Shown here in pieces: positions 17,333 to 25,375 of a stretch of 64,000 nt of DNA. The translations under genes and the position numbers were made by a program. Each line of letters starts with the position of its first letter. Positions within the stretch are counted from its first letter, which is position 1. Under the pieces are notes generated by a model that saw nothing but the letters and a program-made list of their open reading frames with translations, was not told where the DNA came from and ran no database searches. The stretch spans positions 20,211 through 84,210 of the forward strand of contig CADECX010000008.1 in assembly GCA_902825865.1 (NCBI GenBank), in the 5' to 3' direction. The DNA is from an uncultured Alphaproteobacteria bacterium (GTDB lineage: Bacteria > Pseudomonadota > Alphaproteobacteria > Micropepsales > Micropepsaceae).

Positions 17333-18142
17333 ATGGGTGCGTTGGACGGTTTGACGATCCTGGTGCCGGAAAGCCGCGAGCTGGACCTGTTCGCCGGCAT
17401 GCTGGAAGCGCAAGGCGCGCAGGCGCTGCGCTGCCCGCTGGTACGGATCGTGGAGTTGGAGGACAGGTCCGAAGCCATGCCCTGGATCGGCGAGATGATC
17501 CGCGCGCCGTTCGATTTTACCGTGTTGTTGACCGGCGAAGGCCTGCGCAAATTGCTGAGTCTCGCCGGCGAGCAACGCGACGCCTTCATTGGCGCCTTGA
17601 AGCAGACCCGCAGCGTGACCCGCGGCCCCAAACCGGCGCGGGCGCTGCGCGAGATCGGCCTGGCCCCCAGTCTGGCGGCGAGCGAGCCGACCTCGCAAAG
17701 CGTTTTGGAATGTCTGGAAAAACAAGGAGTCCATAGCAGCCGCATCGGCGTGCAGCTTTATCCGGGGGATGGCGCGAGTGCGCTGGTCGAGGGGTTGCGC
17801 CGCCTTGGCGCGGCAGTCTTTCCGGTGACGCCCTATCGCTATGTCACCCAGACCGAGTCCGAACAGGTCGCCCAGACCATCAACGACCTGGCCGCGGGAA
17901 AAATCGGCATGATCGCCTTCACCTCCTCGCCCCAGATCGAACGGCTGTTCGCCGTGGCGCGGGAGTTCGGCTTGATGCTGGAACTGACGCAAGGCCTGGC
18001 GCGCACCCCGATCGCCTCCATCGGCCCGGTGATGGAAAGCGCGCTGGCCGCGCACGGACTTTCCAGCGCCATCCATCCGGCCTCCAGCTTTCATCTCAAG
18101 CCGATGGTCAATGCCATCTGTGAAGCCTGGAGGAAGCCATGA
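17333..18142 (+). CDS. Uroporphyrinogen-III synthase HemD-like protein
   Basis: 269 residues. Two Rossmann-like halves of the HemD fold: GLTILVPESRELDLFAGMLEAQGA at the start and IAFTSSPQIERLFAVA, PIASIGPVMESALAAHGL in the second half. HemD closes the tetrapyrrole ring on the way to siroheme, the NirB cofactor. It sits two bases after nasA and its stop overlaps mobA (ATGA). No cysG/SUMT gene is in the window, so methylation and iron insertion must be encoded elsewhere. Sequence is divergent from standard hemD, so it could be a second, pathway-dedicated copy. Confidence 0.78.
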   Translation: MGALDGLTILVPESRELDLFAGMLEAQGAQALRCPLVRIVELEDRSEAMPWIGEMIRAPFDFTVLLTGEGLRKLLSLAGEQRDAFIGALKQTRSVTRGPKPARALREIGLAPSLAASEPTSQSVLECLEKQGVHSSRIGVQLYPGDGASALVEGLRRLGAAVFPVTPYRYVTQTESEQVAQTINDLAAGKIGMIAFTSSPQIERLFAVAREFGLMLELTQGLARTPIASIGPVMESALAAHGLSSAIHPASSFHLKPMVNAICEAWRKP

Positions 18143-18762
18143 GGCCCGCGGCGGTGATCCTGGCGGGCGGACGCTCCTCACGCATGGGCGGCGGCGACAA
18201 ATGTCTTTTGCCCATGGGCGGCAAGCCGCTGATCGATCATATCCTGGATAGGCTGACACGGCAGACCGGCGACATATTGATCAACACCAACAGCGATCCG
18301 GCGCCCTTCCTCAAATACGGCCAGCCGGTGCTGCCCGACGCCATTTCCGGATTTCAAGGCCCCTTGGCGGGCATTCTGACCGGCATGCTGTGGTCGCGGC
18401 GGCGTCATCCCCGCCAGGTGCATTTGCTGACGGTCGCCAGCGATGTTCCCTTCCTGCCGGACGATCTGGTGACACGCCTGGCCCGCAACCTTGGTGGCGC
18501 CGATATCGTCATCGCCAGATCACAGGATGGCACCCATCCCACCATCGGATTGTGGCCGGTGGATCTGGCTGAGCGCCTGAAACACGACTTGATGGAGAGC
18601 AATATCCGCTCGGTGCATCAGTGGATCAGCAGCTTCCGCGTCGCATGCGCGGAATTCGACAGCGAAACGCTGGCCAATATCAACACGCCGGACGATCTGG
18701 CGGCGTGCCACCGGCAATTCGATCGCCGGCCCGCCTGGCCCGTGCCGTCCGCGGTTATTTGA
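18139..18762 (+). CDS. mobA: Molybdenum cofactor guanylyltransferase MobA
   Basis: 207 residues. Adds GMP to Mo-molybdopterin to give the MGD cofactor used by NasA. N-terminal nucleotide-binding motif AAVILAGGRSSRMGGGDKCLLPMGGKPLI and the central VASDVPFLPDDLV motif are diagnostic. Start ATG overlaps the hemD stop. Its stop codon lies in the first unit of a 14-bp tandem repeat. Being last in the nas operon ties cofactor maturation to nitrate induction. Confidence 0.93.
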   Translation: MRPAAVILAGGRSSRMGGGDKCLLPMGGKPLIDHILDRLTRQTGDILINTNSDPAPFLKYGQPVLPDAISGFQGPLAGILTGMLWSRRRHPRQVHLLTVASDVPFLPDDLVTRLARNLGGADIVIARSQDGTHPTIGLWPVDLAERLKHDLMESNIRSVHQWISSFRVACAEFDSETLANINTPDDLAACHRQFDRRPAWPVPSAVI

Positions 18763-18796
18763 TCTTTCTTATTTGATTTTTCTTATTTGATCTTTC
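18755..18796. repeat. Three 14-bp tandem repeats between convergent genes
   Basis: Units TTATTTGATCTTTC, TTATTTGATTTTTC, TTATTTGATCTTTC. The first unit carries the mobA stop and the third carries the stop of the minus-strand aldolase-like gene. AT-rich against a GC-rich background; no hairpin. Probably slippage-generated. Confidence 0.9.
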
Positions 18797-19856
18797 CGCG
18801 GCCCGCGACTTTCCACACCGCTTCCACTGCGCCCTTGCGCATGGCCACGATTTCCTCATGGAGATGGACCGTGGTGTCGGTATAGCCCAAAACAAATTCC
18901 ACCCGGTCACCCACCCGCGGCGCATCGCTGGGTGCTTCCAGTTCCAGCCGCGCATGCTCGGCGGAAAGCCATACATCTTTGACCGGCGAGACATTCAAGG
19001 GGCGCGGCGTTGCCGCGTCGCCGCTCATGGTCTTGCGGCCTGCATCCAGAATGACGCGGGTCGGGGCCGGACGGCTGGTCACCGTGGCGAGCAAGGTAAG
19101 CGAAACCGGCATGTTCACATTATGGTGCCCGCGATAGTGTTCGTCGCTGAGCACCGCGCCGCCCACCTGCACTTCCGTGACACCAGGCTGTTTGACGCAA
19201 TAAAGAAAAGTGCCGGTGCCGCCGCAGCTGACGATCTGCATATCATGTCCCGCCTTGCGGCATTGAGCGGCGGTTGCGGTCAAGAGGGAGATGGCGGCGG
19301 CCACCGTCTTTTCCTTGAGCACCGGATCGGCGATGGAGGTGGCATGCGCTTCCCATCCCATCACGCCAACCAGATGCAGGCTGGGGTGTTTGGCGATCTC
19401 CGCCGCCAGCGCCAGCGCCGGTTCGCCCGGTTCGACTCCCGCCCGGTTCATGCCGGTATTGACTTCCATCACCACCCGCAGCCGCTTGCCTTGCGCGGCC
19501 TGGGCCAGGGCGGCGATATTCTCCGGTGAGTCCACCGAGACAATCACATCGGCTGCATCCAACAGGCGCACCAAACGCGCGATCTTTGTGTCGCCGACAA
19601 TCTGGTTGGCGATCAATATATCCCGGATACCCGCGGCCCCCAGAATCTCCGCCTCACCCAGCTTGGCGCAAGTGATGCCGATGGCGCCCGCCGCCAACTG
19701 CCGCTTGGCGATTTCCAGGGTCTTGTGGCCCTTGAAATGTGGCCGCCAATTCACGCCATGGGCGCGGCAGCTTTGCGCCACATGGGCGATGTTGGCCTCC
19801 AGCACGTCCAGATCGATCAGCAGTGCCGGGGTATCGATATCGACTTTGGGGATCAT
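18783..19856 (-). CDS. D-threonine aldolase / D-serine dehydratase-like PLP enzyme
   Basis: 357 residues. N-terminal alanine-racemase-type barrel (DTPALLIDLDVLEANIA, RPHFKGHKTLEIAKRQ with the probable PLP Lys in HFKGHK) and a C-terminal DSD1-type domain with likely metal ligands near EHYRGHHN and the end (HLHEEIV). Members cleave D-3-hydroxy amino acids or dehydrate D-serine. Overlaps hyuB by 4 bases, so the three genes form one operon. The last codons GKIK are encoded in a 14-bp tandem repeat. Substrate not resolvable. Confidence 0.82.
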   Translation of the reverse strand: MIPKVDIDTPALLIDLDVLEANIAHVAQSCRAHGVNWRPHFKGHKTLEIAKRQLAAGAIGITCAKLGEAEILGAAGIRDILIANQIVGDTKIARLVRLLDAADVIVSVDSPENIAALAQAAQGKRLRVVMEVNTGMNRAGVEPGEPALALAAEIAKHPSLHLVGVMGWEAHATSIADPVLKEKTVAAAISLLTATAAQCRKAGHDMQIVSCGGTGTFLYCVKQPGVTEVQVGGAVLSDEHYRGHHNVNMPVSLTLLATVTSRPAPTRVILDAGRKTMSGDAATPRPLNVSPVKDVWLSAEHARLELEAPSDAPRVGDRVEFVLGYTDTTVHLHEEIVAMRKGAVEAVWKVAGRGKIK

Positions 19857-21595
19857 TCCGCCGCCCGCCTGGCGGACCGCAACCGCGCGGTTTCCGTCAT
19901 ATCCAGAGTGCCGCTATCATTGATCGCCACACCATAGTCCCGCGATGCGCTGAGGCGCGAAACCTTTTCGTCCAGCACATCCTGCAGGACACTTTCCGGC
20001 GCGCGCGCGAAGGGATCGCCCCAGCCTCCGCCCCCCGCCAACTCCGCGCGATAACATTCGCCGCGCTTGAGCGTGCGCATGAATTTGCCCGGCAAGGCTT
20101 TTCTGGGATCGTCCGCACCACGCAGATAATTGGCGGCATTGGCCCCGGGTGTCCCGCCCTTCAAGCCATAGGGGCGGAATTTCTGGCGGTCGCTGCGAAC
20201 CTGCAGCACCGCTTCCTCCACTCCGGTCAGACGGTATTCCCGCACCAATCCCAGCCCACCGCGGAATTTTCCAGGACCGCAGGAATCCTGGCGAAAACCA
20301 TATTCCTCGATGCGGATCGGCTGTTCGCGCTCGACAATTTCCACCGGCGTGTTGGAATAGTTCACAGCCAAAGATGAAAGGGCGTCGATGGCATCCTTGT
20401 CGGGCCGCCCGCCCCAGGTGCCGAACAGAAATTCCAGCAGCACAAAGGGCCGCCGTTCGGCGGTGTAACCGGCGATGGTCACGCCGAAATCGCCTTGCGC
20501 GCCGCAGGAAAAGACCTTGCCCGGAAGCATGCTGGCAAGAGCGCCCCAGACCGCCTCGGTCACCCGCATGGAGGTCAGCCCACGCGCCGCCACCGGTGCG
20601 GGCGAGATCGGGTCAACGATGGAACCCGGCTCCGCGATCACCCGGATCGGCCGCATGAAGCCGGAGTTGGTGGGGACATTGGGGCCCACCACGGAGCGCA
20701 GGCAGGCATAGACACTGGATTGAGTCATGGCGATGGGCAGGTTGATCGAGCCCTTGACCTGGCGCGAGGTGCCGGTGAAATCCACCGTGATATCGGTGCC
20801 GCTCTTTATAACGCGAACGGCAATACGTATCGGATCGGTGCTGAAGCCGTCATCGTCCAGAAAATCCTCAAAATCCCACGCGCCGTCGGGAAAGGCGCCG
20901 AATTCAGCCCGGGTCAGGACTTCCGAATAATCCAGCAAGTTCGCCATGTCGGCGATAATCGCATCGGCGCCATGCTTCTTGGCCAGCGCGATAAAAGCGC
21001 GTTTGCCGCGGGTGCAGGCCGCGATGGTCGCTTTGACATCCCCGATCACGGTGTCGGGAACGCGCACATTGAGCCGCAGAATATCGAAGAAAGCCTCGAC
21101 CGGTTCTCCGCGATCGATGACCCGCAGCGGCGGGATGCGCAATCCCTCCTGGAAAATTTCGGTATTGTCGCAGGCATTGCCACCCGGCACGCGTCCGCCG
21201 ATATCGGTCTGATGCCCGATGGCCGCGGCGAAGGCCAGCAATTTTCCGTCATAAAAAATCGGCTTGAAGATGAAGATGTCGGGCAGATGCAGCCCGGCGC
21301 CGGTGTAAGGATCGTTCAGCGCATAAACGTCGCCGGGGCGGATCTGGCCTTCGAATTTCTCCAGCACGGTCGCCAGGGTGGGCGGAAACGATCCCATATG
21401 CACCGGCAGGCACAGGCCCTGTGCTATCAGATTGCCTTTAAGGTCGAGCAGGCCGGTGGAAAAATCCATCGCCTCCTTGATTACCGACGAGCGCGCCGTG
21501 CGCACCACCGTCGCCGCCATTTCGTCGGCGATGGCCGCGAAGGCGTTCTTCATCAACTCCAGGCGAATGGCGTTGTTACCCATGGTCTGTCTCAT
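19853..21595 (-). CDS. hyuB: Hydantoinase B / 5-oxoprolinase HyuB-family subunit
   Basis: 580 residues, usual for HyuB. Typical motifs: ELMKNAFAAIADEMAATVVRTARSS, GDVYALNDPYTGAGLHLPDIF, GHQTDIGG, and a C-terminal GRGGWGDP-like end (AGGGGWGDPFAR). Works with HyuA in ATP-dependent opening of hydantoins or 5-oxoproline-type rings. The start at 21595 overlaps hyuA by 20 bases; an internal ATG at 21583 (MGNNAIRLELM) is an equally good start. Downstream aldolase-like gene overlaps by 4 bases. Confidence 0.9.
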   Translation of the reverse strand: MRQTMGNNAIRLELMKNAFAAIADEMAATVVRTARSSVIKEAMDFSTGLLDLKGNLIAQGLCLPVHMGSFPPTLATVLEKFEGQIRPGDVYALNDPYTGAGLHLPDIFIFKPIFYDGKLLAFAAAIGHQTDIGGRVPGGNACDNTEIFQEGLRIPPLRVIDRGEPVEAFFDILRLNVRVPDTVIGDVKATIAACTRGKRAFIALAKKHGADAIIADMANLLDYSEVLTRAEFGAFPDGAWDFEDFLDDDGFSTDPIRIAVRVIKSGTDITVDFTGTSRQVKGSINLPIAMTQSSVYACLRSVVGPNVPTNSGFMRPIRVIAEPGSIVDPISPAPVAARGLTSMRVTEAVWGALASMLPGKVFSCGAQGDFGVTIAGYTAERRPFVLLEFLFGTWGGRPDKDAIDALSSLAVNYSNTPVEIVEREQPIRIEEYGFRQDSCGPGKFRGGLGLVREYRLTGVEEAVLQVRSDRQKFRPYGLKGGTPGANAANYLRGADDPRKALPGKFMRTLKRGECYRAELAGGGGWGDPFARAPESVLQDVLDEKVSRLSASRDYGVAINDSGTLDMTETARLRSARRAAE

Positions 21596-23672
21596 TCAAG
21601 CGAATACGGACGATATCGGCGACGGCGTGAATCTCGCCGCCGGGCGGCACGACGATGGTGGTGTCATACTCTTCCACTATCAGCGGCCCCGCCAGCACTT
21701 TTGCCGTCAAGTCGCCACGCCGCAAGATCGGGGCCTTGATCCAACCGCGTTCCGGGCCGAAAAAGACCTGCCTTTCTGTTGCAGCCTTCCTGGACCCGCT
21801 GGTCCTTAGGGCCGCGGGCGACGGCAAATGGTCCTGCCGGTCCATGCCCCGCGCCCGCAGGCGAAGGTTGACCAGTTGCACCCGCTCGGTGCGGCTGGAA
21901 TAGCCATAGCTGCGCTCATGCTCGAGATGGAACTGCTCGACAACCTCGGCAAGAATTTGCGGAGAAAGCGCGGACTGGCCGACCGGGATTCCCAATTCCG
22001 AACTCTGCCCCGCATAGCGCATGTCCAGCGCCAGCCTGAGCTCGCTGCGCTCCATGGTGAGTCCTTCCGCCGCCATCATCTCGGCGGCCTGGCGATGCAG
22101 GTCTTCGACCCGCGCATTGAGCAGCGGATAATCGATCTTCTCGACATCGCGCCAATAGACCGACACCAGCCGGTGCTGGATGCGGGCGAACAACAGGCCC
22201 AGGGCGCTGAAAACACCCGAGGCCGGAGGAATGATGATGTCGGAAATTCCGGCATGCGCGGCAAGCGTCGCGCCGTGCACCGCGCCATTGCCGCCAAAGG
22301 CCACCATGGCGAAGTCGCCGGGCGAGCGGCCGATCTCGCTGGAAACCGCCTGGATGGCGCGGGTCATGGCGGCGTCGGCCACGGCATGAATGCCCCAGGC
22401 CGCCTCATGCACAGGCAGTCCCAAGGGCTCGGCGATATGGGAACGGATGGCATCTTCCGCCGCCTTGAGGCTGATCGGCATATCGCCATCCAGCAGATGC
22501 AAGGGATTGAGAAAACCCAGCACAACATTGGCGTCCGTCACTGTGGGGAGCGTGCCGCCGCGCTGATAACAGGCCGGTCCCGGCGCGGCGCCGGCGCTTT
22601 GCGGTCCCACGCGCAGCGCCCCGCCTTGGTCGATCCAGGCGATGCTGCCGCCGCCCGCGCCGATTTCCGCCAGATCGATGGTGGGTGAACGCACCAGATA
22701 GCCGCCGCCGCCCAACAGACGCTGTCCGGCATTGATGCCCGCTCCCACTTCCATCTCGTCGGTCAGGCGCGGTTCATTGTCCTCGATCAAACAGGCCTTG
22801 GCGGTGGTGCCGCCCATGTCGAAGGCAATGATGTTTTTCTCGCCCAACAACTCGCCCAGCGCCGCCGCGCCGATGGCGCCCGCCGCCGGGCCGGATTCCA
22901 CGCAATAGGCGGGGAACTGCCGCGCCGTATCCGCCTTGGCGATGCCGCCGGAAGATTGCATCACCATTAACGGCGCCGTGATGCCGATCTTCTTTACACC
23001 CTGCTCCACCGAGGCGAGATAGCGGTCCACCACCGGCTTTACGAATGCGTTCACCACCGTGGTGCTGGTGCGTTCATACTCGCGGATTTCCGGCAGCACC
23101 TGATGGGACGCGGAAATCGACAGATGCGGCGCATGCTTGCGGACCAGGTCCATCACCGCGCGCTCATGGGCGGGATTGGCATAGGCGTGCAGCAGGCAGA
23201 TCGCCACCGAATCCACGTCCTGGCCCCGCATCTTCTCCAACGCGGCGATCACGCTGGCGGGGTCGAGCGGCTGAACAATCGCGCCATCGCCGCCCATCCG
23301 CTCCTCGATCTCAAAGCGCAAGCGGCGCGGCACCAGCGGCTTGGGCTTGTCCCAATCCATATTGTAAAGCTGCGGCATCCGCAGCCGCGCGATTTCCAGC
23401 ACGTCGCGGAAGCCTTTGGTGGTGATCAGCGCCACCCGCGCGCCATTGCCGGTCAACAGCGCATTGGTCGCCACCGTGAAGGCATGCACCAGGCTGCCGA
23501 CAGATCCGGGCTGCATGTCCCCATCCTGAAACAGCCGGGCCAGCCCTTCGGCGATGGCGCGACTGTAATCATCCGGGGTTGAGAGGAGTTTCAAGGTCCG
23601 CGCCGAGCCATCGGCATGAGACACAACCAGGTCGGTGAAGGTGCCACCGACGTCAATCGCTATACGATGCAT
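21576..23672 (-). CDS. hyuA: Hydantoinase A / 5-oxoprolinase HyuA-family subunit
   Basis: 698 residues. ASKHA-like ATPase motif HRIAIDVGGTFTDLVV at the N-terminus, then ARVALITTKGFRDVLEIAR, FDMGGTTAKACLIE and GAGGGSIAWID, all diagnostic of HyuA. Start: ATG 23672 with GGGG just upstream; the in-frame extension to 23729 lacks family sequence. First gene of the hyuA-hyuB-aldolase operon, divergent from the DUF1080 gene across 135 bases. Substrate (hydantoin, oxoproline or other lactam) cannot be set from sequence. Confidence 0.92.
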   Translation of the reverse strand: MHRIAIDVGGTFTDLVVSHADGSARTLKLLSTPDDYSRAIAEGLARLFQDGDMQPGSVGSLVHAFTVATNALLTGNGARVALITTKGFRDVLEIARLRMPQLYNMDWDKPKPLVPRRLRFEIEERMGGDGAIVQPLDPASVIAALEKMRGQDVDSVAICLLHAYANPAHERAVMDLVRKHAPHLSISASHQVLPEIREYERTSTTVVNAFVKPVVDRYLASVEQGVKKIGITAPLMVMQSSGGIAKADTARQFPAYCVESGPAAGAIGAAALGELLGEKNIIAFDMGGTTAKACLIEDNEPRLTDEMEVGAGINAGQRLLGGGGYLVRSPTIDLAEIGAGGGSIAWIDQGGALRVGPQSAGAAPGPACYQRGGTLPTVTDANVVLGFLNPLHLLDGDMPISLKAAEDAIRSHIAEPLGLPVHEAAWGIHAVADAAMTRAIQAVSSEIGRSPGDFAMVAFGGNGAVHGATLAAHAGISDIIIPPASGVFSALGLLFARIQHRLVSVYWRDVEKIDYPLLNARVEDLHRQAAEMMAAEGLTMERSELRLALDMRYAGQSSELGIPVGQSALSPQILAEVVEQFHLEHERSYGYSSRTERVQLVNLRLRARGMDRQDHLPSPAALRTSGSRKAATERQVFFGPERGWIKAPILRRGDLTAKVLAGPLIVEEYDTTIVVPPGGEIHAVADIVRIRLNETDHG

Positions 23673-23807
23673 GCCCCGCTCTGATATCCGTCCCGCCCTG
23701 ACGCACGACTTTGGACTGTATTCCAGCATCCTGCAAATGCGGCCAATGGGCCGTTGCCGCGCCGTTCGGAACCGGGCTATTGTCTAGCAAAAACAGGGGA
23801 AAAGCGC

Positions 23808-24692
23808 ATGAAGTTCGTAAATCGCTTTATATTAAGCTTGGCTGCGCTTTGCGCCCTTTCCCTGCCGGCCATGACCCAGGATGCGGAGGTGGATCAGGCC
23901 GAACTTGCGCGCATCATGAAGGAGCATCCCGCCTGGGCGGTATGGCTGTCCGATCCGGCCTTGGCGAAACTCACGCTCGCCGGTCCCAAAATGCCCAATT
24001 CCCCATGGCGCGCCGACGATATCCGCCGCCCGCAGCCGCCCCATGTCGATACCGGCAAGGCCTGTGCCGCCGCCCCGCCTGGCGACGCCGACGTGCTGTT
24101 CAATGGCCGCGACCTGTCCAAATGGACCAGCGACCATATGGAGGAATGGACCCTCAAGAATGGCGAAGTGACCACCGGCGGACGGGTCTACAATTTCCTG
24201 CGCACCAAACAATCCTATGGCGACGTTCAGATCCATGTGGAATTCAAGCTGCCGGCCCAGCCCAAGCCGCCGGTCAATCCCCAGCGTCGCGGCAACAGTG
24301 GCGTGTTTCCCATGGGGCTTTATGAACTTCAGATTCTGGATTCCCACAGCACCGATACTTATCCCGACGGCATGGTGGGCAGCATCTATTCCCAATCTCC
24401 GCCGCTTGTGAACGCGGCACGGCCCGCCGGGACCTGGCAATGTTATGACATTGTCTTCCGCGCGCCGCGTTTCTCGGGCAACACGGTGACCAGCCCCGCG
24501 CGCATGACCGCGATGCTCAATGGCGTTCTGGTGCAGGACAATACGGTGCTGATTGGCGCGACCATCCACGGCAAGGTCGCGCAATATGCACCCCATGCCG
24601 CCGAACTGCCGCTGACCTTGCAGGATCACGGCAATATCGAAGCCCTCGTTTCCTTCCGCAATATCTGGGTGCGGCGGCTTCCGCCAAGCTAG
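23808..24692 (+). CDS. Secreted DUF1080 protein (3-keto-disaccharide hydrolase family)
   Basis: 294 residues. Signal peptide MKFVNRFILSLAALCALSLPAMT; then, from about residue 95, the DUF1080 concanavalin-like domain: ADVLFNGRDLSKWTS, RTKQSYGDVQIHVEF, RRGNSGVFPMGLYELQILDS, and FRNIWVRRL at the end. PF06439 members hydrolyse or eliminate glycosidic bonds of 3-keto-glycosides. Start ATG 23808 with AGGGGA upstream. Convergent with a GMC oxidoreductase/subunit-3 operon nine bases away, which would make the 3-keto substrate. Confidence 0.85.
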   Translation: MKFVNRFILSLAALCALSLPAMTQDAEVDQAELARIMKEHPAWAVWLSDPALAKLTLAGPKMPNSPWRADDIRRPQPPHVDTGKACAAAPPGDADVLFNGRDLSKWTSDHMEEWTLKNGEVTTGGRVYNFLRTKQSYGDVQIHVEFKLPAQPKPPVNPQRRGNSGVFPMGLYELQILDSHSTDTYPDGMVGSIYSQSPPLVNAARPAGTWQCYDIVFRAPRFSGNTVTSPARMTAMLNGVLVQDNTVLIGATIHGKVAQYAPHAAELPLTLQDHGNIEALVSFRNIWVRRLPPS

Positions 24693-24700
24693 ACCAGCGT

Positions 24701-25375
24701 CTAAACCGGCTTGAGGCCAAGTTTCGTCAGGCCGGCATTCAAATGCGCCAAGGCTTCCTGGGTCGGACCCGGATAGGGCCCGACGCTTGGCGTATTGCCC
24801 ATATAGCCGATATCGGCCATGCCCTCCGGCATGGAGTAAAAGCCCGACATCATCAAGGTGCGCAGACGCGCGAAGAATTCCGCCGGTTTTTCATAGCCCG
24901 GCTTGATGTTCTTCTTGAACGCGATGGCATCAAAGACCTGCCGCCGCTGCGCATCGCCGGCCTTGCGGAAATCCAGTTTGAAACGCTGGGCCGATTCCGC
25001 ATCCAGCCAAGCCAGGCCGGACAGTATCAAATCCCTATCCTTCTGCTGCACCGGATAGGGGGCACTGACCCACTCGTCGATAAAGGCATCGAGGTGCAGC
25101 GTGCCGGCCGAGGGCGAATGGCTGTCGGCGGGCAGCATCAGATCGGCGGCAATGCGCAGGGTTTCGCGTTGCACCGGATCCAGAGTCAGCGGCCACGGCA
25201 CTGTCGGCTCGGTCAGCTTGGCATCCAACCCATAGCCTTTGGCCTGAATCGGCTCCAACGGCAGGTCTTTCCACAATCCACCTGACGTGCTTTGGGAATC
25301 GCATCCCGTTACCGCAAGACTCGAAGAGGCCGCCGCGATCCAGCTGAGGGTGACGCGCCGTGAAATCTCCGCCAT
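24701..25375 (-). CDS. Gluconate 2-dehydrogenase subunit 3-like lipoprotein
   Basis: 224 residues. The N-terminus MAEISRRVTLSWIAAASSSLAVTGC has a twin-Arg pair and a lipobox (AVTGC). The rest matches the gluconate_2-dh3 family: helical, with IAADLMLPADSHSPSAG and a C-terminal YGNTPSVGPYPGPT-like segment (MGNTPSVGPYPG). It is the small partner of membrane-bound GMC dehydrogenases and helps their export. Start ATG 25375 shares one base with the GMC stop (TGATG). Confidence 0.85.
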   Translation of the reverse strand: MAEISRRVTLSWIAAASSSLAVTGCDSQSTSGGLWKDLPLEPIQAKGYGLDAKLTEPTVPWPLTLDPVQRETLRIAADLMLPADSHSPSAGTLHLDAFIDEWVSAPYPVQQKDRDLILSGLAWLDAESAQRFKLDFRKAGDAQRRQVFDAIAFKKNIKPGYEKPAEFFARLRTLMMSGFYSMPEGMADIGYMGNTPSVGPYPGPTQEALAHLNAGLTKLGLKPV

